This document shows positions 11,239 to 22,309 of a DNA stretch of 64,000 bases, piece after piece. Position numbers and translations under genes: made by a program. Each line of letters starts with the position of its first letter. Position 1 is the stretch's first letter. The stretch spans positions 248,001 to 312,000 of the forward strand of contig JANFAH010000056.1 of NCBI GenBank assembly GCA_024663395.1, read 5' to 3'. This stretch comes from Pisolithus tinctorius. Lineage: Eukaryota > Basidiomycota > Agaricomycetes > Boletales > Pisolithaceae. The notes beneath the pieces are model-generated. The model was not told the origin of the DNA. It made no database searches and saw only the letters and a program-made list of their open reading frames with translations.

Positions 11239-12585
11239 ATGATGAGTAGTCACAAGTGGACCAATCCAGAGACTCACACTCTCCTTGACTACCTCATTGA
11301 ACACTGGTCAGAACAAGGTGATACAGGCAACTTCAAATCCAGTGTATTTTCTAGTGCTGCTGCTGCAATCACTCCACCTAACTTGCCCCCCACAAGAACT
11401 GCTCAGCAGGCTCAATATAAATGGCAATGGGTAAGTGGCATCCTCACACTGGTAGCCTTGACTGATATCATTATTAGCTGAAAGGGATCTATAATTCCAT
11501 CGAAGGGTTCATTCAACGCCCTGGGTCTGGCTCATGGGATGAACATTTTGGTGCCAATATTGTCACACCAGCTGAAGAGAATGTGTGGAATAGCTATGTC
11601 GCAACCAATGTATGTTGTCCCCTATCATCGAGCAATATCAATACATCTAACATGAACATCAGAGCAGATGATGTATCCTGCCCTATAAAAATGTGGGATG
11701 GCCATTTTACGCGAAGATGGCACAGATTACCCCATCAGGAGGGGCACAAGGTGCTAATGCGTATGTGCCATTGGAGGCTCCCTCATCCAACTGGCCCACA
11801 AATTGGCTCGAGGATGAAGATCAAGAAATGTGGCCATGTAACTTTGATGAGCCTTCCAACAGTAATATCGGCGACATGAACCCAGCTCCCTATCCCCTGT
11901 ATATTGACTTCATGGCTGAATTTCCCACATTTTTTCCCAACCCTTCGCACCCCGATCCACTGATGCCATCTGCATCACCCAGCATCTCAGCATCTGTTGT
12001 GGTCCCAACTCAGGGGGTGGGCACACCATTGGCCAGCATCCCAGCATACCCTCCCTTCCCAATGAAGGGACCAGGCACATCTTCGGGGAGCGTCAGTAGG
12101 ACTGGTAAGGAGAGATGCACCTTTTCTTCTGGGCCCTATCCAACTTCATACACTTCTACCCTGCCCCCATCGTGTAAACCATCTCATGGGTCTGGTCGGT
12201 CATCTGCTGGTCCTTTGGTCCTCCTAGGAATCAACAGCCAGTTCTGCCCAAACTCTCAGCTGGGACTGCAGTGTTTGGTCTGACTGGCGCTGTCAATCAC
12301 ATGACTGATCTCCTCAGTTTGATATACCATGACAGCACAAATGCGAGTGCTGCCTCACCTGCCCCTGCCCCTGGCCCCACCGTCCAGCATGGAGCTGCCA
12401 CCACCGATACTGTTGACTACCTCTCCAAGGCATTGACCCTTCTGTCCACTGAGGACTCCTCACTGCCAGTTGAGGTAGGTGCATTTATGGTGCACACTGT
12501 TACTGTAGATGAGAAGGCAATGATGTACACATCCATCACAAATCCCACTCTTCGTCAAGCTGTCGCCAACCAAGAGTATCAATGA
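11239..12585 (+). CDS. Myb/SANT-like DNA-binding protein of Harbinger element 1
   Basis: This is the second Harbinger protein; in this superfamily it binds the element ends and helps the nuclease enter the nucleus and cut. The start chosen is the ATG at 11239, just before the conserved block SSHKWTNPETHTLLDYLIEH. That block and the following GNFKSSVFSSAAAAI..Q-Y-K-W form a trihelix-like SANT domain. An intron GTAAGT..TTAG (about 11432-11480) joins KWQW to LKGIYNSIEGF. The conserved second block (GWPFYAKMAQITP) is near 11695, followed by a low-complexity Pro/Ser-rich tail. Another GT-AG intron lies near 12105-12229, and the gene ends at 12585 (VANQEYQ). The junction near 11610-11670 is not resolved, so a small lesion there is possible. 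Confidence 0.7.
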
Positions 12586-12787
12586 TCTATCGCTGGTCAT
12601 CTGTGGGAAGGTGGTGTTGATCAGGGGGGACTGCTTTGAATTACAATGTAGCTGCATATACTTTCCATACTGCCATGTATTTCTTTCATTTGTTGTTGTA
12701 ATTCATGTTGTTTCAGATGACTTTTCGAGAATGATCACTGGAATAAAATCTTCACATTAAAAAATGTACATGGAGGGGCAGTATTTC
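12586..12787. other. Spacer between convergent Harbinger genes
   Basis: About 200 bases between the stop codons of the two Harbinger genes. It is AT-rich, with an AATAAAA-type word near 12742 that could serve as a polyadenylation signal for the plus-strand gene. No further feature is seen. Confidence 0.3.
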
Positions 12788-14189
12788 CTAGGTATATTCC
12801 TCCCCACTGCTATACTCGTCCTCAGTGCCATCCACATCCATGTCAGACTCATCTTCAAGGAGCTCCATGTGTCCCACTCCCTCTCTCTCCCTCAGGATAG
12901 CCTGGTAATCAATCCACATTGCCTCTGTGATTTGATCGCACAGTACACACACCTCTGGATGTTCTCCATTGACTTCCAGTACACCAGGCCCCTCCAACCC
13001 ATCACCACCCTGCACACCTGCATCAAACAGAGCGCCAAAGTCTTCTGGAAGTTCGCCTTTGAATGGATCGTGGATGCGGATGAAATTATGAAGGGCACAA
13101 AGCACTGCTGGCAGCTGCGCTTGTGTCCAGAGATCAAATGGTGGAATTAGTGAAAGGATATGAAAACGACGCTTTATGACTCCAAAAATACATTCGATAA
13201 CGTTGCGAGCCAACACATGCTGCAAGTTAAACAATTCTTGCTTGTTTGCAGGCCTGCAGTTTTCATCAGTAGGATGGTCAGGGGATCATAGGTGTGATTA
13301 CTTACCTTATGCTAGCATGGCCCCATTCAGCTAAATGGTAGTGTACACCACAGTATGGAACAAGCAACTTTCGCTCTGTAGGAAATCCAGCATCTGCAAG
13401 CAAAAACTTTCCTTCAGGAATCCTCAAGTCATGTGTGGTCGCATATTCATATACACGGGTGTCTGCTGCGCTGCCCTCCCAGCCCGTAAGAGAGTATATA
13501 AACTGTAGGTCAAAATCACATGCAAAGAGACAGTTTTGGGAAATGTATCCCTTGCAGTTCCGGTAGTTCGAACATACATAGGCAGGGGGAGATGCATGTA
13601 TATGGCTTCCGTCGATGGCACTGATAGCATTGCAGAAGTATGGCCAGAATTTTGGGTTGTTTTGGATCTTCGAAGGAACAGTATTGCCAGCTGGAAATCG
13701 AATGTAGTCCATATAAAAAGGTTGTGTTGCAAGTGTGGTGAGTATCATATGGAAATAACTGGAAATTCCATGCAGTAGTTACATTGGAGGAGTGTTAAAT
13801 ACATACTGTGAAATCGTATCATTCAATCGTTGAAAGCACTCCCCTACATGCCTGAATGGCAGGCCAGTGACGCATGTATACAGGAATATCATGAGTTGTT
13901 CCTTGAGAGAAACAAACCTTGAGTTCTTGAGTCCAAGCTGCCGCAAAGCGACAATAAGCTGCTGGAAAACCTCCACATGCATCCCAAGTTTGCAACGAAT
14001 GCATTCTGGGTGACCTGCAATCAGTTCCAGCACCCAGTCTTTGCCAGACAGGTGGGAAGTGTGGTAGGGCTGAGGTTCTTGCCCAAGATCCAATTTGAGG
14101 AGATGTGTGACTGCACAGAGAACAATGCTGAAGACCAACACAATATACTTTACCAGATGACGGTGTTGTTCTAGGTTGAGAGGGTGCAT
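12788..14189 (-). CDS. Harbinger transposase (HARBI1-like nuclease)
   Basis: DDE nuclease that excises and inserts the element. Three exons splice cleanly on the minus strand: 14189-13807, 13758-13306 and 13253-12788, with introns of 48 and 52 bases. The joined length is 1302 nt, an exact multiple of three, giving 433 residues with no internal stop. Motifs: PECIRCKLGMHVEVF and RHVGECFQRLND in exon 1; the catalytic Asp in AIDGSHIHA and the second Asp in LLADAGFP in exon 2; the catalytic Glu in LARNVIECIFGVIKRRF in exon 3, followed by LCALHNFIR. The tail is acidic. Catalytic residues are all present, unlike the decayed sister gene at 56.7-58.1 kb. This is the best candidate in the window for a functional transposase. 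Confidence 0.85.
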
Positions 14190-14764
14190 GTAGGGTTACA
14201 TACTGTAGTAAATGCTGATTGATTATCACTGTCAGCAGCCTGGCACAGATTATGGCTCCGACTAAAATTCAGCATGCACCATTGGACTCTAGCAAGTCAA
14301 CATGTGTCGGTAATGCTCAGCAATGCTCTACACTAGTTTCCAAACTGGCTCTCAGTGAGAATGAAATGAAAAACCCCCTTGAGCATGCTCACTCACCTCG
14401 AATTCAATTGGCACCTTCATCATGAGTAGTTCTTCCACTACTACAGGTTCAACTTGCTGGAGCTTTGGTGCTTCTTGTAACTTGGTAGTCAGTATTTCAT
14501 TCATGCTTGGAGAAAACTCTTTCATCTTGAAACAGGCTGCTGCTGCTGCTGCTGCTTTGATGAGCCTGCCTGGGCTGTGGTCTTTGCTCTTTGACTTCTC
14601 AGATGGACTGTGTGGCTGCACACAACTTGTCAAAGCTATTTTTGGCACTTTCTCACATTCTATGTGTCTTGATAATTCTGTAGATCCCTGCACCTTGGTT
14701 GTCAGCAAGTCATGTGTAGCTGTAGATGAAAAACACTTCATAGGTAGATGTTGCTTGTCCAAAC

Positions 14765-14951
14765 TGTTGGAGTGAAATGACCCCTGTCCATACTTGGACT
14801 TAGGCATGTGATCATGTCACTTACATGAGCTGTTAGAGCACACCCATACACTAGTAAAATTTACCTAGTCCCTCAGTAGCTTGACAGACTACTGAGGTTC
14901 CCTACAGATTCCTTTCTGGGTTTCCCCTCTGCAACCCCACAAACTTCTTCG
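14765..14951 (+). repeat. 5' LTR of copia-like element
   Basis: 187 bp. It matches the 3' LTR at 18042-18324 but lacks about 96 bp near the middle. It contains a 9 bp stem hairpin (CCTCAGTAG...CTACTGAGG) near 14871. Confidence 0.75.
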
Positions 14952-14966
14952 GGTTATGAGCCCTGC
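14952..14966 (+). promoter_or_regulatory. Half-tRNA primer binding site
   Basis: GGTTATGAGCCCTGC lies directly after the 5' LTR. It is the reverse complement of the anticodon stem-loop strand of eukaryotic initiator tRNA-Met (GCAGGGCUCAUAACC). This is the half-tRNA priming arrangement known for Drosophila copia and yeast Ty5. The full copia element in this window uses the same site at 43007-43018. Confidence 0.75.
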
Positions 14967-15009
14967 CTAGTGGTGGAACCTAGGAGGAATGGCAGTGAAG
15001 AGATACTAG

Positions 15010-17889
15010 ACCAGGGAAGGCTTCATCTACATCCCTGAGCTCAAGATAAATGGACAGAATTGGAAAGAGCATTGTGTGAAGATACTTGAGGTCATGCAAA
15101 TCCAAAATGTGGAGCAAGTATTGGTTGGCATGAAGCCAAAACCAAGGCCAGGTAGCAATGAACTAAAAGAATGGCTAAAGTCTAGTGGAACCACAGACTC
15201 TATTCTGATGTGGAACATGCCCAATTCCATCTTTTTGTGCATCAAACACTATGAGACAGCCCATGAAATGTTCAACTACCTAGTGACTACCTATGGCAAC
15301 CCAAATCCTACCTCCATTCCTGTAAAATGTGTCAGCACACCAGCTGAACAGTTGAGCACTGGCAAGGACAAACCAAAGGGAACAAATGGTGAGTGCAAAT
15401 ATGCATGAGAACCACAAGACAAGACACTCACACCACATGTGAAGCCTGACAAACTGTCAAGTGAGCCACCTGAGGAGGTGACACTTGAGGGGAACAGTCA
15501 TGATGAGGCAAGTAGTGGTGATGAAGTAAAAGCTGAGGCTACAGTTGAGGTGGTTCAGTGAGTCATGTCACAGGGTGGAGAGGTCAAATCAAAGTCCACA
15601 AAGTCCACCAAAGATGTGCTTTGTCAGTGCACATCTCCAGTCGAGTTTGAAAGGGCAAAATCAGTTGAAGTTGAGGGTGAGACATCTGGGGTGGTCAGTG
15701 AAAATGAAGCTGTGAAGAGAGGTCTGGGCAAGGAAGCCACAGATGAGACTGATGGCCAGGATATCACAGCCAAGGAGATGGCAAACCTTGAGAAAGATGG
15801 TGGGGACACAGAGATCTGCCACACATCAAACAGGCCAGAACACAAACAACTGGAAAGGGCCAACAATGATAGGCCGGCCAGGATTGTTGAGGCAAAAGAG
15901 CTGCCAAGCAATGGAGCATCCAGCTACCCCCAAACTTGGAGAACAGAGCTTGAAGGGGAGTGGGATAGCAGCTGTGCAAGCAGCACCATGGATCAACCAA
16001 GCAGCAGCACAGATCTGCCACAACACTATGTAGACAACCCCAGTGGCAACATGAAGGACATGGGTGGCAGCACAAATGTGCTGCAGCACCATACAGGTGA
16101 CCCTGGTCACTGCACACACAAGAGAAGTGCACATGCAGGTGCCCAAGACCCACCAATCAGTCTCCAGACACAAGCCAAACACCCAAGGGAGGGAGTTGGC
16201 ACTACAGCTGCTAAACAGCATGCAGTGGGGGAGACAAGCTGCAAGGAGTCAGATGGGCATGCCAAACCCAAGGTCACAGCTGAGCAATGCAAATGCGAGG
16301 CTATTGAGCCAGCACCAGACCTAATTATTCAAATGGAAGCATGCACTGCCAAGAATTTACTACAAATGCCTACAAAGTACAGTCAATCTAAACCCCCTAT
16401 GACAAACTACATACTGGAGTCACCAACAGAGCAGGGATGAGTACCACTCGAGGGGGAGTATGGTGGCAATGCAAGTGGATATGCAAATGGCCAAAACACC
16501 AGTGGAAAGGATCTTTGAGATCACACAAACAAGTCAGCTGGTAGCAAGAGCCATCAGCGCACGATTACGAAGATGCTGGAAGCATCAAGGGTCAGCAGCA
16601 GAACAGTCAGGAATGGGAAAGACACACCAAAAGTGGGAGCACAGCCAGTAAAGGCTGAAAACGACCAGGACAGCAATGGTGGTTGCAACACTGGCTCGCA
16701 CAGAGTCAAGGACGCATCACTACCCATGGCTGTGACTCAGTGCACCTATGGAGACACCCTCAACAGGCCAGAGCTGCACAGCAGTGCACCTGGAGGTGCA
16801 GGACTGTGTGTCAAGCAAGGTTGCACATTGGCAATAACAAACAAGACCTGTAGGTGTCAGTACACACCAGAGGAGCGCCCAAAGGAAGGAATTGGCACTA
16901 TGGCTGTTGAACAGCACGCAGTGGGGTCCAGTGAGGTGCAAGAGGTCAAGATGCTGCAAAATCAGCACAACTGTGCACCAGCAATACCATGAGAATCCTA
17001 TGAAGGGTCTACCAGCACTAGGATGGCCAAGGCATGAGCATGCCTGCTGGACACAGAATCAGGGCCAAGGGAGGCCATTGACAAAGGGAACTCAGACATC
17101 GAGAGCAGCAGAGACGACACAATGAGCAATGATGCCATTGACACACTCGGAGTCAAGACAAGGATGCTAGCTGAGAGCAGCATTCAGTACTATGACGGAG
17201 ACTGGTTGCAGAGTGCAAGAAACGTACCTGCGTCATCAATACCACCTGTGGGATGTGTGGAACATGCCCACAGGACCTCTGTACCAAAACGTCGACGCGG
17301 ATGCATCAAATTCGAGGTTCCGGGGCGAGCATCCGCTTTCGAAGGCACCAAAAGGCTGTTTGAGGTGTTAGGCACAACCATGCCAATTGCGGCGAGTGTG
17401 GAGAGCGAGACACTCGACAAAGGTGACAGCAGACAAGGCGATGATATTGGCATAGCAAACATTGATGATGGCGACTTGGAGCGAGCCGAGGAAGCGCTGC
17501 TCGCTGGAGAGGCTAGTCAGCCTGACTGCTGAAGCACGGACATCAAAGATAACATACCTATGTCGTCAAAATCACCTATGGAGTGCATGGAGCACCCCCA
17601 TGGAATCTACAGGCCAAGGCGCCGACATGGATGCATCAAAATGGTACCTAGAGAGGTCAGTGGAGTCAAAACGAGGCAAGATGCCCCCCAGGATCCATGT
17701 TACCATAGCCAAGCCCTCACGAAACGCCTTGAGGCACACAGGACCATGCTGAGTCGACTTCGGGACTCCAAGGACACATGGACGGCCAAACGGAATATAT
17801 TCGAGCGAGCAAGCGCACTTGCGAGGCTTGTGCAGTGGCTGGAAGACACAACAGGACGATGCACAACCGTACGCAGCGCAATTACATAA
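15010..17889 (+). pseudogene. Gag-like reading frame of copia-like element
   Basis: Open stretches in several frames (15076-15408, 15565-16440, 16573-16992, 17122-17532, 17560-17889). The first begins with a copia gag-like phrase (INGQNWKEHCVKILEVM) and continues to YETAHEMFNYLVTTYG, which resembles the helical core of copia gag. The rest is polar and low in complexity, rich in Gln, Thr, Glu and His. One phrase is repeated with variation, G(V/I)GT.A..QHAVG, near 16195 and 16890. A second repeated phrase, RR..GCIK, appears near 17290 and 17615. No enzyme motif is seen. Stops and frame changes show decay, although some breaks could be unrecognised introns. Confidence 0.45.
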
Positions 17890-18041
17890 TCAGATGTTGT
17901 GCCAACATTGCAAGTCAAGGCACACACCCGAAAATTCGCATATTTCATTGCACATTTGATTATACATCTGGTATATTTTGTTTCTGATACTCTGGGTTAT
18001 GTTTTACCTTTTAGTTTTACCCTGTGCTGTTGCAGGGGGAG

Positions 18042-18324
18042 TGTTGGAGTGAAATGACCCCTGTCCATACTTGGACTTAGGCATGTGATCATGTCGCTTA
18101 CATAAGCTGTTAGAGCGCACCCATACACTAGTAAAATTTACCTAGTCCCTCAGTAGCATGACAGACTACTGAGGGTGAGTACACTTCTACATAGATAAAT
18201 TATCCTTACTAACTTGTATAGTTCCCTACAGGTACTATACTCAATATAGTAGCTTGACAGACTACTGAGGTTCCCTACAGATTCCTCTCTGGGTTTCCCC
18301 TCTGCAACCCCACAAACTTCTTCA
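18042..18324 (+). repeat. 3' LTR of copia-like element
   Basis: 283 bp, nearly identical to the 5' LTR outside one extra 96 bp segment. That segment is bounded by two copies of AGTAGC(A/T)TGACAGACTA, so it is either a duplication here or a recombinational deletion from the 5' LTR. Confidence 0.75.
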
Positions 18325-19569
18325 CAAATTCCATCCCTGGTTGCTTTGTGACTGAATGTACTGTTCTGTGCCTCTCCAAGGTTGCTCTGAGTGAAATCCT
18401 TTCTGTAGTGATTTTGTAGCCACAGCTGTTACTTGTTCCATGGGCCATGGGTCATCAGAATGTCACCATCAATTGTTGTGTCGCATTTTCTGCAAGATTT
18501 CATGCCAAAATTCTTTATCAAAGCCTTGTAAATAAAGGTCTTCAAGTTTGTTGGCCTCAAGTTGCTTCAAAACCCATAGATATGTTGCTAAATCTAGAAA
18601 ATAAAGTCTGCAGTTTGTCAGTTCTTCCTCTGTATGAATCTTTCTGCTTGCTCAACTGTCAATGAGGCTGTAAAGGTCACTCTTCAAATGCTGTTGATCC
18701 AGTTTCTGGGAACCAGGATACAAATGTGTGATGGCCACCACGAATTCAGGTCAATTCAACTGATCTTCAATGAATTCATACCATGAGTCAGAGACTTTGC
18801 TGCCTGCATACCAGCAAGCCCATTTCACCCATTCTTGGTCATTGAAGCAATTCTCGCACTCACAAAGACTTTGAACCACTTTGAAATACCTAAAAAGGTC
18901 AGATGCACACCCTGAGAACCATGGTGCATCCCTCAAATGCCTTGGTGGCATCCCCTCAAGTTCTTCTGGTGAATTCTCACAGCTTCTTCACAAAAACTCA
19001 ACTATTAATTCCCCTTTGGACTTGCTTCTCAGCTCAAGGGACCTTTGACTTCATTGCTTGCTCAACATTTGCTGCTTGAAAAAATAATTCTGAAAATTCT
19101 GGAGTTCCTGAGTGTAGACTGTAACTAGAATTGAGCTTCTGAGTACTTAGCTTGTCCAACTTAATCCAGAAAAAATTTCATGCAGTGATAAAGGGGTAGC
19201 TTCTTTCCCCAAAACAAACAGAACCCCCCTCATGGTGGGCTCCAGATGTAGGAATAGGTAATAGATAGTACCTAGAATTAGTAATTGTCAGTGATGGGTG
19301 AGATTTGTGCTCAAAAAGGGAGGTTCTTGCTGGAGAAAGAAGTGTAGTAAAAGTGTAAAAAATGCGAACTAGAAATGAATACTTAGCTCTGTCTGTCCAA
19401 TACCTTCTGCCAGTCCTCCTGGCACTTTGGGTACTCCCCAAAGTAATAAATCTAACCTCGAAAACTTGCCAAAATGCAAGACTATATCACCCTACTACTG
19501 AGGGCCTCTGACATGGATTGGTTCCTTGGTAAACTGAACTCATGCAAACACAGCACACATGCTTAGTCA
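18325..19569 (-). other. Gag remnant and possible LTR boundary
   Basis: 18.3-19.2 kb holds the 5' part of the gag-like pseudogene on the minus strand. Near 19200-19245 the minus strand reads TTCCTACA followed closely by TGGAGCCCACCATGAGGGG. This looks like an LTR end followed by a primer site, so 19236-19500 may be a 5' LTR. No second copy is in the window to confirm it. Confidence 0.3.
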
Positions 19570-20176
19570 GCAATGCAGCTGCTCACCACTAAGTCCAGTG
19601 TTACAAACATGAAAACAAAAGCAAGAAACAAAACAAGTTCCCCAACCCCTAAACTCCTGACCAAGATGAATTCTCCTAGGGAACTCAAACTTGTTCCCTA
19701 CACCAGTCATCTGCTCAGTCCCCTCTTCCCAGAGAGCTCACAAGGATGCCCACAAGGGAAAGTCCAAAGTTCATGAGGGACCATCCAGGCCTTGCTATGA
19801 CACCTCTTTCCAATCCTGTAACACACCCCCACTCTCCCAAGCTGCCTACAGATCACCAACCCCAGCCTCTCATCCTGGCTCATCCACTCCAGAGCCTTGC
19901 ATCGCACCAGCCATGCTCCAGGCCCCCATGGTCACCCCCTCTGCTCCTGCCACCTCAACAAGCAGGTTGGCTCCTGAGGCAAGCCTCTTCCTTGGTTATG
20001 TGTGGCTACTTAACAACTTTGAGCACTGGGAATCACACAGCTGGAGAGCAGGAGAACACCATGAGCATTTATGGATGCTGTCTGCAGTCTTCTGAAGCTT
20101 AGAAGTGATTGGTAAACATGTCTATGACCAGGCAGGCACTGCAGACAGAAGTTTTGAAGTGCATACATACAAGAAG
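19570..20176 (+). pseudogene. Fragment of a gypsy third ORF, plus strand
   Basis: Open stretches at 19573-19776 and 19691-20095 correspond closely, in reverse orientation, to the third ORF of gypsy B at about 22260-21620. Shared phrases are LNNFEHWESHSWRAGEHHE and the Pro-rich stretch before it. Homology stops exactly at the LTR that begins at 20177, so the fragment was cut when that LTR arrived or was brought in by an inversion. It encodes no enzyme. Confidence 0.6.
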
Positions 20177-20846
20177 TGTTATGCTGATGACTCATATCAC
20201 ATCATGAATTGAGTGTGATGTAGCACAAGCACATGACTGTGCAGGAAGTGACACATAATTTAACTTCACTAGCAACAGGACACTAGCCTTGGCCAACTGA
20301 AGTCATACTGTTGAGTCCTCATGGGTACAGTGAGCAGAGCTAAGGGTGGTTGCAAAGTAGATTTCAAATGGAGAGCATGTATGATACATGCAGGTTTATA
20401 TACATATGTAAAGTACTGCAGCATAAACCTTCGAAAACATTTAAACATACACCCAAGTTCCTAACAAGGCATCAGCAAGTCATAGTGAGTCATGTGCAGC
20501 AGGACTACATGTATGACTGTGTCTGCAGAGCAGAAGGACTTGGGGGTGAACGTATGACAAAGGGAGGAAAACCATGTATATGATGTACAGGGGTACATGT
20601 GTCACATGACCACATGGATCAGGGCCACCAGCAGATCACAGAAGGAAGGGGAATGGATGCAATGTCTGGCTATAGTACAATGCAGGGTAAACAGGGGCAA
20701 GACATAAAAGGAAACATATGGAACACAAGCCCAACTGCATAGACAGCAGCTTGTGGGCAACAGAACATTGTCACTTGAAAGCATGATGAGGTGCAAGCAT
20801 ATTGTACAAAGTCTAGAAAAGGGAAACATGTGAGCACAGCATAACA
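20177..20846 (-). repeat. 3' LTR of gypsy B
   Basis: 670 bp, TGTTATGC...ATAACA, homologous over its full length to the solo LTR at 6239-6917. On the minus strand it is preceded by a purine tract (GGCCTTTGGGGGGGG) at about 20848-20862, which is where plus-strand DNA synthesis would start. That fixes it as the 3' LTR of a minus-strand element. Confidence 0.8.
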
Positions 20847-20892
20847 TCACCCCCCCCAAAGGCCTGAGGTCCTCCGAAGGCAGGTAAAGGTC

Positions 20893-22309
20893 TCAGACCA
20901 CCCAAGAGCAGATTTCACTGTTAGTTGCCACTGTGAGTTGGGCAGTTAGATGACCAATGTCCAAGGCATGAACATTGGTAACAGGCAAACTGATGCAGGG
21001 GATGCTCCCAACTGAGGGGTATGAGCCCACCAAATTTGTGTTTGCTGAGGGTGCTGATGGGTACTGGGATGAAGGGAGAAGCTGGTAGAGGTCTTGGTGT
21101 CTGAAAAGCATAGAAGAGGGACCTTCCAGCAGAATCTCCTTGGGCCTGAGCAAAAAAGTCAAGCCAGTTGCAAGGGGTCCTGTTGAAGGGGACTTCTGCA
21201 AGGGCATCCACAATGACTTGGAAATGTTCTTGGCCTTGGCCTGGTATAATCTTCTCCCAGCAATCACAACACCTCTGTTCAACATCTCTTCCAGCCTCTG
21301 AAACTTCTCCTTGTCTATGTTGTGAATTCCCTTGGTGACTGGCTTCTTCTCCTGCAAGTGTCCATGCTTCTTTTCAGTCAGGGTCTGAAGGAAGGCTTGA
21401 TCTTCCAGGTGCTGCTTGACTCGCCAGAGAGAAGAGCCCACAGACCATGATGTTGGGGGGGAGTCAGTCAAGAAAGGAATGAAAGGAGGATATGAGTGAG
21501 GGGCCAAAGTCTTCATGGATGATCTTGATGATGGCCTCTTGCATTTTCAAGGCTTCCTGGAGGATGGAAGAGTTGGCACAATTGATGTTCTTGTAAGTAT
21601 GGGCCTCAAAGCTTCCTTCTGCAGTTCCAACCTGGTTGTGGATGTGCTTGCTGATCACTTCTGAGCTTTGGAAGACCATAGACAGCATTTGTAAACACTC
21701 ATGGTGTTCTCCTGCTCTCCAGCCATGTGATTCCCAGTGCTCAAAGTTGTTAAGCAGCTGCATGTAACCAAGTAAGAGGCTTGCCTCAGGAGCCAACCTG
21801 TTTGTTGTGGTGGCAGGAGCAGAGGGGGTGACTGCAGGGGCCTGGAGTGTGGCCAGTGCGATGCAAGGCTCTGGAGCAGATGACCCAGGATGAGAGGCTG
21901 GGGTTGGTGATCTATAGGCAGCTTGGGAGAGTGGAGGGGTGTTGCAGGATCAGAAAGAGGCGTCATAGTGAGGCCCAGACAGCTCCTTGGCCCTGGACTT
22001 TCCCTTGCAGGCTCATTGAGTGGTTGGAGCTGACCAGATGACCAGGTATGGGTATGGGCATGAGGCAGAGGTGATGGAGTCATGAAGGGGTTGGTAGGCA
22101 CCACCATGTGAGGAGTCAGGGGGTACCAAGGGGGATGCAGTGCATAACGCTCCAGGGGAGTGTACTGGTGGTTCTGAGAGGCGAGGAGGGGTGCTGGCAT
22201 AGCAATCAAAGTAGGGATGGGATGGGTCATAGGGTTCATCCATGTCAGCATGGAAGTCATTGTTGAAGTAGTCAGAGCTGGGGTTTTCTGTGTTGGGGGT
22301 GTAGGACAT
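20893..22309 (-). pseudogene. Third ORF of gypsy B: zinc-knuckle protein after pol
   Basis: Starts with an ATG at 22309, only 5 nt after the pol stop (22317-22315). The first part is rich in Pro, Ser and Tyr. A middle block (LNNFEHWESHGWRAGEHHE) precedes a helical region (EALKMQEAIIKIIHEDFG). Further on are charged helices (DKEKFQRLEEMLNRGVV) and a C-terminal CCHC knuckle, CYQCSCLGHWSSNC, near 20960. Frame shifts near 22000, 21650 and 21200 break it here. Its position matches ORF3 of gypsy C. By its motif it should bind nucleic acid; the role in the element is unknown. It is not an envelope protein: no signal peptide or membrane segment is seen. Confidence 0.6.

Larger units (their letters stand above)
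11003..14351. mobile_element. Harbinger element 1, apparently autonomous
   Basis: A 3349 bp DNA transposon with imperfect terminal inverted repeats. The left end is GAGCCAGTTCGGATACCAGT; the reverse complement of the right end reads GAGCCAGTTTGGAAACTAGT. It is flanked by TCA on both sides (11000-11002 and 14352-14354), a variant of the 3 bp TWA target expected for PIF/Harbinger. Inside are the two divergent genes expected of the superfamily: a Myb/SANT-like DNA-binding protein on the plus strand and a Harbinger nuclease on the minus strand, convergent at 12.6-12.8 kb. It is inserted in the gag-like pseudogene. It is homologous to the copy at 56564-59840 but far better preserved. Confidence 0.9.
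14765..18324 (+). mobile_element. Copia-like LTR element, gag-only and non-autonomous
   Basis: A 3.56 kb element bounded by LTRs that start TGTTGGAGTGAAATGACC and end AACTTCTTC(A/G). The flanks are CAAAC on the left and CAAAT on the right, a 5 bp target duplication with one C/T change. The 5' LTR is followed directly by a primer site, and the 3' LTR is preceded by the purine tract GGGGGAG. The internal 3 kb has a gag-like reading frame but no protease, integrase or reverse transcriptase that I can find, so it must borrow enzymes from a full copia element. It is inserted in the minus-strand gag-like pseudogene. Confidence 0.75.
9620..19235 (-). pseudogene. Gag-like gene of a decayed LTR element, in pieces
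   Basis: Minus-strand coding fragments at about 18.3-19.2 kb, 14352-14764 and 9620-9960 look like one charged, gag-like protein cut by three insertions. The 18751-18951 piece (MPPRHLRDAPWFSG.., then a tryptophan-rich helical stretch) resembles the start of a retrotransposon gag. The 14.4 kb and 9.8 kb pieces share the phrase K-V/I-P-I/L-E-F followed by charged helices, with K-V-K-E-L-E-M-L-A-G near 9770. The flanks of the copia-like insertion at 14765-18324 and of the Harbinger element at 11003-14351 both fall inside it. I see no protease or reverse transcriptase. Joining the pieces is an inference from their order, orientation and composition. Confidence 0.35.

Noticed and set aside
14765..18324. 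Full copia element with decayed pol
   Set aside because: No reverse transcriptase, integrase or RNase H motif could be found in any frame of the 3 kb interior.
20893..22309. Envelope gene in the post-pol ORF of gypsy B or C
   Set aside because: No signal peptide, membrane segment or furin-like site; the products have zinc knuckles and Pro/Ser-rich linkers.
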